Assembly: GCF_028769735.1 (NCBI RefSeq)
Contig: NC_088179.1
Coordinates: forward strand, 7,386,001-7,450,000
Direction: 5' to 3'
DNA length: 64,000 nt
DNA from: Zonotrichia leucophrys gambelii
Lineage: Eukaryota; Chordata; Aves; Passeriformes; Passerellidae
The position numbers and the translations under genes were made by a program. Below the pieces are notes generated by a model. The model saw only the letters and a list, made by a program, of their open reading frames with translations. It searched no databases and was not told the origin of the DNA. Below, in pieces: positions 24,511 through 35,523 of the stretch (its first letter is position 1; every line of letters begins with the position of its first letter).

Positions 24511-27500
24511 TTAAGCAGCTCTACCCCAGGCACTGCAGAGGAATCCCTTCCAAAGCACTGAACAGTGTTTTGCCACTGAATATATTGACAAAGGAGGTGC
24601 TGGAGGTGGTGACCAATGTTGTTTGGATCAGTGCTTGAGAGCTGTGGAGTCTTGCACCTGCTCATCTTCTAGAGGCTGACAGAACCAGGGTTTCGTGCAG
24701 GTCATGGATGGCTTCAACCTTCCACCTCAGAAATAGAAGTGGAGGCTCAACTGGCAATGACCTACTGAAATTTGCTGGCTAAAGTGTATAACAGCTTGAC
24801 TCTTCCCAGATTTCAAGCTCTTACCTTTCCTGTGATGGAGAAAACATCTAAACCAAGCTGGTTTATGTAAGGTGTGTTCTAAAAGATGCATTAAAAACAG
24901 TGTCTTGCTCCTGCCATGTCTGACAAGTGTGAAGCTATGATTTCTTTGTGATACTGCAGCTTCTTTGCCATCTTTTTAGGAGATCCTGGTGTATGTGGGG
25001 CTGTTAGTGAAGAAACTCAGTTTAAATTGTACATGTTTTAACTTCACCATCAAGTGGGTGGCTGGCAGCCTGCCTTTACCTTGGGTACCATCTCACTGCA
25101 AACAAAGTGCAGCTCTCCCTGTGGGACATGCTGGTTGATAATCCTTCTGAGCCAGACTCCCTAATCAGTGTAAAAGGAGTGATTAAAAACTCCAACTGGC
25201 TCTTAGAAAAACTGTTTCCATCTCAAAGTCAAGATTCTTCATTCATGCCAGTATCTAAACAATCTTGCTTTCAAGAGGATGTGAACATGTACTGCCCTCA
25301 TTAAAATCAGTGGGAACTCAGCATGTCTGAAAGTCATGCAGCTTTATTATTTATGTACCTGGCTTGGATTTAAATACCTAACTTCAGGGGTTGAAAATGG
25401 AAATAACTGTTTTCCTCAAACAGTGAGGTGTGCTGCAGAAAACTGTTCTCTCTTTCAGGAGTCCTACTGTCTGCAGGTAAGAATTGGGATTTTTGAACTA
25501 AGAACCTTTAGCTTCTCTAGTGATTGACATCTTTAAAAAAATCTATCTTGTCTTCAGTGGAAGTTACCACAGGCTTAGCTTTAAGCCTGTGCTGAGGTGT
25601 TTTGTCAGACTGGTATCTAATACTGAATCCAGGTCTTATATGGGCAGATAGACCCTAAAGCTTCATTTCTCTGGCCTGATGAGCATATTCTGCCACTTCC
25701 TAGATGAAATTTCCTCCCCAGTGCATCTGATTTAGGGCTTATATTTTCTTCTAACCTTTCATACATTAGCCTTTTAACAAAATTAAAACCCAAGCCAACA
25801 AATCCAGGAGCAGGGTTGTTGTGACTTCCTATGTGTGTGAAGTTATCCTAAAAACCATTTAAGTTAGGATTCCTTCAATATTGCATATACTTTGGGTAAA
25901 GCCATTTAGAGAGATTTTGTAGAAGAACAGAAACTGGCAACTTAATTTTCATGAACTGCACTCAGCAATGCTCTGGAAGATAGAGGTTCTTTTCCTAATT
26001 CTGTTTGGGTGTTATGAAAGAGACTCCAGGATATTTCTTGAGAAGCACTGTCATAAACATCTTGAAAAATGAGCATTAGTTTTTCAGAAAGCAAATAAAA
26101 GTATACAAAGTAAAACTAAAGAAACCCAAACAACAGAGTGTAGCAATTCTTTAACGTGTAGGAATAATTTAATGATAAATATATCTGCATATATGCACCC
26201 CTGGTGCACTCCTCAGTTTTTGCATGTAGGTTCTGTGGCATACAGGACAATGGGATCCAAATGTTTTCCAAAATGTTCCTGTAAAGGTGTCCTATGTTCC
26301 TGGTGTGAAGTGCCTCCCTTTCCTTCTCCAGGGCCTGTCTCTGAACCACAGAGCATTTCCTTTTGGAAATTGATTTCAAGTTCATGGGCTGGAAATACAG
26401 TATTGATGGGTTGTTCTGCAGTGGCCTAGCACAGAAGGCAGAGATTTAGCTTCAAACTAAAATTAGGTTTTAATACCTGGAAATGAACTTGCCTAAGTGA
26501 GGAGAAATCTTGTTAGAAAGAAGGAGCTGTCAGTACCCTGATTAATTTGGCTCTTTTAAACTAAAGTGTCCTGAGCCTCTCAAATGATAAATGATGCAGA
26601 AACACCCCCCTTCCACTGAGAAAAGAAATGGATGAATCAGCTCCTCTCAGGGGCTGGTTGGGGCTCTCTGTGTCTTGTCCCATGATGTACCTTTCTAATT
26701 AAGCCTCAATTTCTCATCCTGCTTAAATGATGAATCAAGGCTAATGGAATCTGAGTTTATAATTGTTGTATATAAAATATCTGTTTCTTTGTTATAGCAC
26801 AGTGTGTAGTAATTTTCCTGTAATTTTAGAAGCTAATATATAAATGCAGAATGTGGATTTGGAGAGGGATCTTCATGTTTTTCTCTGTCAGACTGTTAAT
26901 ACTCATTGCCTACTCTAATTTAAAATTTGAAATTTCTGATGTTTGAAAGATAAAGGCAATTAGGAAACTTTTCCACTTTATAAGGTGATTAGCAATAAGG
27001 ATGTTTTTTATTTTGTACTGTAGATATTGAATATGGTGTGGTACTTCATTATACTGAAGAGAGGCTTTAATACATAAACAAATAAGGGCTGCTGTCAAGA
27101 CAAAGGGGACTCAAATGTTTAAGCTGTTATCTTGGAGACTGCAGCTCTAAGGAATTACCCACTTAGATCCCAATTAATATACTTTGCTTAGATTTTTTAA
27201 AACAAGATGCATTAGTGTATTTTATATGTTGTTACATATTCTAAAGCATTCTATAGCAACATTATTATGATGAGTGGTATGTTATGTGTTTAAAGCTTTC
27301 ACTTTTGCATTATCAAAATGGCCAGTACCAAAACACTACCACAGCCTGGACTGCACACATTTGACTTTCAAAAACAACCTTGATCTTGCCCCAAAAAAAT
27401 GACTCCACAGCCCTCTTTTTAATGTGGGATTTGCTTTCAAGATTGTGACTTGTTAGATTTCAAAGACTTTCTGCTTTTATTGGGATTAATGAAACAGCTT

Positions 27501-28360
27501 TTTGTGGTGTTGTTTTTTCCTTTTCCTTCCAGTCTCAGTCCTCTAAAATTGTGCTTGCAGCGCTTCACTGATAGAATAATCTTATTCTTTTCAAATTTCA
27601 GTTGTGTGCTTTGCAAATTGCATAGGATCTATTTTTCCATTCAAAGCTATAAACTGTGGAATGAGGAGGCAAGCTGTTTTTCTAACTGCTTTTATCATCA
27701 TTAAGATACACAGTCCCTCCCAGACAAAACCATAAATATACTAAGTACATATCAACATTCAGTCTAGGTTCACAGCACAATCACTGGTTCTCACAGTCAC
27801 CCAAAAGATGTGGTCTTAGAATAATCTCCATATAAATTTGGCAATTTTGTTGCTGAAAGGATATGCATGATGAGGTAGGATTAATCTCAGAATATTTTTG
27901 TGAATTGACTTATAGTCCAGTTGTTATAGAAGTGATAGTTCCTATTGTGAGACTTAGAACTGAGAGATCTTAAGGAAAAGTAATAATCTCTTGGTGCAAA
28001 TTAACTCTAATGAAGAGATCAGAATGTTGCTGCTTTTCTTTTGATTGGTGTGAAGGTTAAGGATTTGGGATAAAAGGCTGATTTTTCACTCTGACACACT
28101 TCCTGACCTTTGGCATGTTTCTGAGCTGGAAGTCCCATCTCAAATGTGGGAACAGTAATGTCTCTGCATGGAAAATGTTTGTCCTGGACATGTACTTAAG
28201 AGGCAGCTTAAAAACCACCTTTCCTAAACAATTGAGACACCCTGTTTACATAAAAAGGAGCTCTGAAAACATCTCAGTATTACAAGGTTAGGATGATACT
28301 GTAAATGGTTGATTTAGTACCCTGGGTTATGTATTTAATCTGATTCAAGAAAGTGACCAA
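24511..28360. other. Unique non-coding stretch
   Basis: No gene or named repeat. One perfect 10-bp hairpin lies at 25568-25591 and is listed separately. Open frames such as 26116-26385 (minus) and 26172-26429 (plus) overlap on opposite strands and have no known domains. Confidence 0.5.
25568..25591. repeat. Perfect 10-bp inverted repeat, 4-nt loop
   Basis: Arms CACAGGCTTA and TAAGCCTGTG flank GCTT. By a rough equal-base estimate, about one perfect 10-bp hairpin with a short loop is expected in 64 kb by chance, so this one is not remarkable alone. It is too short for a microRNA precursor without outer pairing, and the next outer pair is C-C. Confidence 0.9.
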
Positions 28361-28368
28361 ATCCAGTT

Positions 28369-28392
28369 ATCATTAATCTAATCATTAATCAA
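28369..28392. promoter_or_regulatory. Tandem homeodomain-like sites (ATCATTAATC x2)
   Basis: ATCATTAATCTA is followed at once by ATCATTAATCAA, then by AAATTTTAATTTAT. This gives a dense run of TAAT and TAATC cores within about 45 bases. TAAT is the general homeodomain core and TAATC resembles the OTX/PITX class. In AT-rich DNA such sites arise easily, so the tandem arrangement is the only unusual part. Confidence 0.25.
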
Positions 28393-31300
28393 ATTTTAAT
28401 TTATCTAAGGTTAAAATGTTTTATCCCACCCAGCTTAGAATAATGCACCTGTGTTAGCTTTTATGTCAGGTTCTTGCTTTGGGCAGATTTTTATGGACAG
28501 GTTACAGACCCAGTACTCCAAGGTTCACCATGAAAATGCTGACACACTAAAGTGTTGCAGCAGTGGTGTAATAACCATGAATTCATATGAAGCACATATT
28601 TCTCTTAAATGCATCATAAACCAGAAATGAAAAGCACCACTCTGAAAGCTGGTATTTTAAATAGTTTTTAAAATAGCAAAAACTGCTGATCAGATTTTTG
28701 TCATCATCGTAGCTGCTCTTTGGATAGCCCTATTTCATCCTCTTTTTGTCAGCTGAAAGATTTGTCACCATGTATTCAAGCAGTTCTCTCTGCAGATGCT
28801 TTACATACAGGATGTTTTTCTTGTGAGTGGAAAAAACCCGTGTAAGATGAAGACACAGTTCTTGGCCTGCACTTCTATGGGCTCGTGATGTACATTGGAC
28901 TTGACCTTCCAACAGGCAGCACAGGAAGCTTCATAAAATATTCAGAAAATATGTTCTGGGTTTCTTCATTAAATTAGGCAGAACTTAAAAACTGGGTCTG
29001 GCATGATGAAAGTGCATTGTGCCTCCTTGAAATTCTCTTTCTTAGTAAAGCTGGATAGCTGTATAAGGTGGCATGTAATCTCCCTCTCAAAACAGCATAT
29101 GGACACAAAAATTAAAAAAAAAGGGAAAGGAAACCGAATATGTTATTTTCTGCTTAGGTGTCTGTAGCAGGTATTCTTAATGGCTCATTTAAAAAATGAG
29201 AGTCATGATAAGGAGATAATTATAATATTGTTCCACTTTCTCAATATCATCAGTGATACTGTGGCCACTGTCTTCTTTCCTGCTTTCCCATGTGAGCTAA
29301 AACCCTCTTCACATTCAAATAATTCTTCTCTTACAGCACCATTTTCTCCAGTATAGCTTGTCATGTAGATCAGGAGAACTACTTGCAGTTGTTTAATATG
29401 GTGGATTTCTCCCCAAGGCCACATATGCACAGAAACCTTGTGAAAAAAACACTGGAAACTTTTACAGATGGTACATCCTGGGGGAAAAGAGCTGAAAAGC
29501 AAGTGAGCAAATGATCATGGTCAAATGATGCTGGACACACAGGCAGTGCTTGCTATGAATAGGCTGAGGTTGGAAAATTAAAGTAAATGTGGAACTCTGA
29601 GATAGACATGAGATTTTTTTTTCCACAGGGAGCAGCTTTGCTATGAAGATTTAGTGAGCATCTGCTTTATGAGGAGCTTGGGCCTATTTTTGCAAGCAAC
29701 CATCTGAGACTTTGTGTGTAGCTGTAGCCCAACTTGCTTGGTTTCTTTGCTCTTCTTCGAGCAGAGTATCAGTGCAGGGATTATGGTTCCTCTGTGAACT
29801 CCAGCCCGAAGAATAACTGGATTTTCTTGGCATGTCATAGTGCAACTGGCTGCATGTGTGGCTCTCTGATAGAAAGAAATTTGGGATTGCAGGACAGGTG
29901 AATTTATGCTGCTGTCACAGATAGACCTGTTACATATAGGGACAGGCTGCTGAGTTATCTAGGAAAATAGATGAAGCCCTTGGAGTCTAATTCTGGCTGG
30001 TTTATGTGTGTACAAATATCAAGAAATTCAATGGAAACAAACTTAAATGTGTGGTCTGTGTAAAATGCCAAACTTTGGAAAAGATGGGATAAATGGCTGG
30101 ATAATATAGAAAAATATAAAAACTTCTGTGTATCTGTGTAAGGGAGCACACATCATCTTCAATAGCCCTGTCCCTGAGACAAACCAAATAATTCCTCTGT
30201 ACGGGTAGGCAATGTGTAGATTTCAGACAAATTTAGATTAAGAATCCAAGCTATACCAAAATAAAGTGATTACAGTGAAAACACCTGCAAGAAGTGAATT
30301 CTTACAGATTTAATTTAAATTCATTCCCATCATAAAATTCAGGAGTGCCAAGTGTTCTTTTCCAAGGTTTATATGCCATTATTTATGTCTTGAAATGTGC
30401 AACATCATGTGCAAACAGAGACTCACAAATCCTTTTCTGCTTGCAAGACTTGACTTCATAAAGGTGAATTAGATTCAGAATCTCCTGCCTCTTCCATCAT
30501 GCAGATTCAAAGCAGTATCTTTAATTCCTTTCAGGATGCATCATAAGCAGCTCCAAATTGTGTATTACAGATCCACCTCGGCTTACATGCAAAGCCTGTG
30601 AGATGGCCAAGTCCTCAACTAGGGGACCTGATTTTTTTTTTAATGCAGTAAAATCTTGACAAATCAGGACTGGCCATGGTTCAGGCTATGCTGTGTTGGC
30701 CAGGATGGAGCTGCAGCTCTTGGCCCACTCTGACTTTTAGCCCCCAGCTATGAAGATTTTTCATTCATTCCCTTCCTTGAGAAACATCATCATGTAGGCT
30801 TTCAGTTCCTGGCAATGCAGTGAGGAACTGGAGTTGGGACTCTGTTAGAAAAATATCATATTAAAGCATGTGGGTGTCCTTGTGTGTTTTCACAGCAGGG
30901 TCAGCTGTGCTTGCCATTTCTGTGAGACACCTGCTTGATCTGTCCATGTTTTAGTTTAACCTGAGGCTCCTCCACCACAGCTTTTTCTCCTGTAGGCATG
31001 GCAAACTCATATGTATCTGTGAAGGATAGTTGAAATCCTGTTCTCTGCTTAAATCTCTTTCAGGCCAGTCTTTCCCTGTGAATCATCTAGACATGATAGA
31101 ATATAAATGTTGTTGCATTTTTAATCCTATGCTGCCTCTGTTCTGCTTCAAAATCTGCGCACAGTACTACAGTTGCAGCCTCACTAGGGCTGGGCATGGG
31201 AAAAGACTAGTTGACATTATATTTTCAGAATATATTCCTGTTTACACATCCCAGCATGACTGTGTCCATAATAAAGGTGATTAATATTTCACTTTCTACT

Positions 31301-32280
31301 AAACTTTGCCCTTCACTGTATTTGTAGTTTAGTTCTTAATCCTTCCCTTGTCCAAGTGACTATTCCTGCAGAAGTATGACAGCCTTACATCCATTCTCAT
31401 TATAGAATTTTCTTAATTCCCAGGGCACCTGCACAGGATAAGGACACAATTTAGCCCTAATGAGCACTTGTAAATATTTTCTTATGCATTTCCCTTAAGT
31501 GCAAAAAATATTAAATCTTCAAAGTCCAGCAGGCTGGCACATCATGACCAGGAATTCCCTGGGAATTAATGCAACTGCTGTTGTGCCTGCTGTTCAGTCC
31601 CAGAAATTTATGCAAGAAAAGATTGGCAGCAAAAAATTAAAGGCTACATTCCTGCACATTCCCTTCATATTTAAAAAGGCTGAAGTCATGGTGTGAAAGC
31701 TCCCAGCTTGGACAAAGTTGAAAAATCTCACTGTAATAGCCCAATCCCAGTGGAGAGCTGATGTACTGAAACATGGGGCAGAGTGGTATTTTGGATTTAG
31801 AAGCTTTTTAGGACCCCCATACCCAGAACAGATCTAAAGGGGCCAAGACTTTATGGAATAGAACAAGGAGCAACTTTTGGCAGATTATCCTCTATTGGAT
31901 GGTAGTATTATTTTTTAAGTAAAAGATGCAGGATAGTTCACAGAAACTATAAAAGCATAGAAATTTGGATTCTATGTACTTAACAATTTTAAAATAAGAG
32001 TAGGTATGAAAAGTAATTTCTTTCTGCAGGTGGCAACTGTACTTTTTCAACTCAGTCTCCATCACTATATCTTGTGTCCACGACAATAGCTCAAAGATTA
32101 TACAATATCAGCTTAATGTGATAATTCATTTGGCTTTGGGTCACTTATTTTGTATTCTTCCATTTTTGTGGTTTAAATATGGACCTAATTGGAAGTTAGT
32201 TTTACTTTATCTGGATGGCAAGTACATTTGTAAGCAATGGAAATGACATAGTAACTCACATTAACAGGACTACATAATTT
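28393..32280. other. Unique non-coding stretch
   Basis: AT-rich sequence with no gene or named repeat. A 15-bp palindrome AATTCCCTGGGAATT lies at 31553-31567. Open frames up to 99 codons (29203-29502 minus) have no recognisable content. Confidence 0.5.
31553..31567. repeat. 15-bp palindrome with STAT-like half sites
   Basis: AATTCCC-T-GGGAATT is a perfect inverted repeat with a one-base centre. TTCCCTGGGAA has the TTCN(2-4)GAA shape of STAT sites. Short palindromes of this size are common, and no other signal supports function. Confidence 0.6.
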
Positions 32281-32470
32281 CCTGGTAACTCCAATTATCT
32301 TCTGTCATCCCTGTAATGTAATTAAAATGTTTAATTGTTTTCTCTAGATAAGAAAAGGTTATAAAAGCTATAACAATTTGTGTGGACTTAATGACCAGCT
32401 GGCATTAATAGCCTAAAGCCCCCAGTTATCAACCTTTCTAGCAATCATTGATTTCAAAGAATTGCCCTGT
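32280..32470. promoter_or_regulatory. Candidate enhancer-like element
   Basis: This segment holds a CCAGCTGG E-box at 32395-32402 flanked by inverted TTAATG and CATTAA (32388-32408). It also has GTTATA...TATAAC arms at 32358-32374 and several AATTAAAA/TTTAATTG cores upstream. The mix of E-box and homeodomain-type cores is typical of developmental enhancers. No conservation could be checked, so this is inference from motif grouping only. Confidence 0.3.
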
Positions 32471-34602
32471 GTCTGGAGCATTCCCATATTCTCCTGGACT
32501 TTAGTCATATTAGACCCTGCAATCAATTGATCCCACAGATAACACTGATGCAATTTATTTTACCCTGGCCTCAGGCTACCAGTGAAGATGTGCAGTGTGA
32601 ATCAGGTTATGTCACGTCTGTGAGTGTGATAATCTGACATGATGGGCCCCCATGGGATGGGGTGGGAATTGCATGGCTGTGCTGTGCTCATGTTGACAGG
32701 GCTGTATTTAATGGGAAACAGTCCAAAGATCAAGCAGAAGGAGATAATTGGGAAGCTCATGATTTTTCATCTATCTAGGAGTTATTCCATTGGCAGGATG
32801 CATGAATTGCTGCACTTCTAACACTGGGAAAGAAATGGGGGGGAAAGTGAAGAAAAACTGCTTTTTTCAATATGTTTAGGGATAGTGGTAAAGCCATAAG
32901 AGAGGATTAATATACTACTCTTATTTACAAAAGTTCACCTCTCTTTATGTACTTCTGCTCCTTGTATTTTAGGATCTTAAAGCTTGTACAAATCTGAGGA
33001 TGGGGATCTGCACTGCCTGAAAAAGTGTTTGACCCTGGTTTCCATCAAGGGACACAGTCAGTCACTTAAAAACTAATGCTTAATTTTATTTGTGCTGGCT
33101 TGAAATTTTAATGCTCAATTCCTTCCTCAGACTGAATTTTCATATCCATCTCCTTAGGACGTAAATGTAAATTCTGAGCCAAGGTCTGAAGTGGGCTAAT
33201 TACTGAAAACCAATTTATATTATTGTGTAAATTACAAATTTGTGTTTCATGTAGTGTCATGGATATCTATTGCCTTTTCAATATCTAGTTTGTATTAGAG
33301 AACTAAAATTTGGGCTATGAATAGACCTATTGAATGATGATGTACTGAGGTATAAAATCGGCAAATATTTTATCTTGCCCTCTCTGTTTTCTGGTTTAGC
33401 CTTGATGCTTACTTTACCCATTGGTAGTGCTTCCCACTTGCAGTGTCTATTATGGTTTGTGGCTGTCTATGGATAAAACTCCCCTGAATATCCCATCCTA
33501 AAGGCATCGAGTCCCAACAGACCAGATAGATAATGACTGTAGTAAAAGCCAGGCTGTTTTATGGGGCAGAGTAGCAGCATTTTATGCCATGATTAAAAAA
33601 TAAAAGTGCATGTGAGCAGTCAAATGGTATTTAGTAGGAATCTCTGGGTTATATGTATAAGCAAAAGTCGTTTACTGCAAAGTTTTTTCCCTGCTTTGGA
33701 TTTCCTTAGTAAGGTTGGCTTATATGTGGGAAGAATACAATTGCACTGTGGGATATTTACTTAATTTCTTTAGGAGTCTATTGGTTCCATTCCTTTTAAA
33801 TCCTGTGAGACTCTTACAAAGCAAACATTAGGTTCTCATGATTTAACGTGCTGTTAAGGCATTTTGATGTATTTCTATTCTGATAGTTATATTGTCATTG
33901 TATAAATGTGGTCTTCCATCCTGTAATTAGATTCATGCTGGTGAACCCTCTGCCTGCTTGGAGCTGGGGTTAATTCATGGAGCAGTTTGCAGGCCTGGCA
34001 GACCTGGGGTTCTGTGGTACCAATGAGGTGCTTGGTAGAGATGCTGACTTCTGATGACAATGATTGAAGTAAGCCATGAAAAATAACATTTGTTCTGGGG
34101 CCTCATGCTGATGTTTCTCTACCAGTTTCTCATTGCCTCACAGTAATTCATAATTTTAAGGATGTCACCTACAATATTGGGTTCTATTTGTATGTGTCAT
34201 GCTTGCAGAAGGCCTACAGATGGAGAATCTGTGAAATCTTCTCTCTCTTATTTTTGAGTTCTCTACAATTGCACCAGCTTGTCTGGTTAATTGAGATCCA
34301 GAGAGCAGCAGCTTATTAAAGTGGATGAAATTGCTGAACAGACAGGTGCTGGCAGAGGTCCAGGTCTGTGCACTCCAGGTCTATTGTATTAAGCTGTCCC
34401 TGCAAAGAATTAACTCTCTTTTCAAAATTGGGAAGTGTTTGACATGTGCATATTCCTCCAAGCTGGGTGTATGTTTTGCTCTGTCCATTAAGAAACAGAG
34501 GTTTTCCTTTGAAAATTGTAAACGTGTTACCTCACGTTGTAGGTGCCAGATGATTTGATGATTAATTATCAATACATGGCAACATATGCAATTTGAACTG
34601 CA
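32471..34602. other. Unique non-coding stretch
   Basis: AT-rich sequence with no gene or named repeat. Open frames (32639-32821; 34325-34558 plus against 34381-34572 minus) are short and unsupported. Confidence 0.5.
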
Positions 34603-35523
34603 TCATTTTAAAAAATGTTCTGACTGGAAGTAATGAACTGTAGAGCTATGAGAAGTGCTGTATTTTAAGACAAACACAGGCTCTATATTTCTCTCAACGC
34701 GTCTAGTTGATGGCTTTGAGCTACAGATGATAAGAAAGAAAGGGGGGAGCAAATTCCCTCTGCTAGGCTGTCTGCCTGCCTGTGGCATTCCTAGCAGCCT
34801 GTCAGAGGAGAGCAGCTTGCAGAATTTCAGCTCCAAAGGGTCTCTGTCTGGTGTCACTGGTGCCTCTGATGGCTGGTGTCCCCAGCCTGGAAGAGAAGGT
34901 TTCTTCTCTCTTGCCTGCCAGAGAGAAGTAAGGATGGCTGATTGCCAAAACAGCAACTCTTATGGAGGTTGGAGCTCCAAAAGTATCATCTACACTGTGG
35001 GAGAGATTAGGCAGTTATTCTGAAATGAAGGAAAGAGATCTTTTTAAAAAAATTCTTAGCCACTGAGTGATGAATCTATCTGAGAATCAGAAGATGCTTC
35101 CAGAGGGCATTTTGGCCTTTCTGGTTTTGTGTAGTCTCCAGAAGGAAAAGCAGGAGCCAGCCATGGTGCAGTCTTGCCCTTCAGTGGCCATTTGGATGGG
35201 CTGGTTGCAGTGCTGGTCCCCCAGGCACATCTGATGCACTGCTGCATCCCTTCCATCCCTGGATGAAACTGGGACCCCCTCCTGATTCCCCCAATGGCAT
35301 TCCAGCTGTCAGAGCCAACCCCAGTGCCTGTGGTGCTTGAGAGAGCAGCTCTGCAGTGGCAGCACTGAAACCCCTCAGAACCTTCTAGAAAAATCCCTTC
35401 AGGAACACACAGTAATAGGGTGTAGAGCAGCCCTGGGGAAATGAAAGACCAGAAACCATTTCTAAAGCAGACACAGGAATGAAACAGGGCAAAACCAGCA
35501 CACTGCAGGGATCTAGCTGGCAT
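34603..35523. other. GC-richer pocket with long frames on both strands
   Basis: 34603-34956 (minus, 117 codons) overlaps 34655-35023 (plus, 122 codons). The longest frame in the window, 155 codons, is on the minus strand at 35056-35523. The translations show no domain, transmembrane pattern or repeat I recognise, and paired frames on opposite strands usually reflect base composition. I saw no poly(A) tail or splice pattern. A degraded repeat or retrocopy is possible but not shown. Confidence 0.4.

Noticed and set aside
25568..25591. MicroRNA precursor
   Set aside because: The stem is only 10 bp and the next outer pair is a C-C mismatch.
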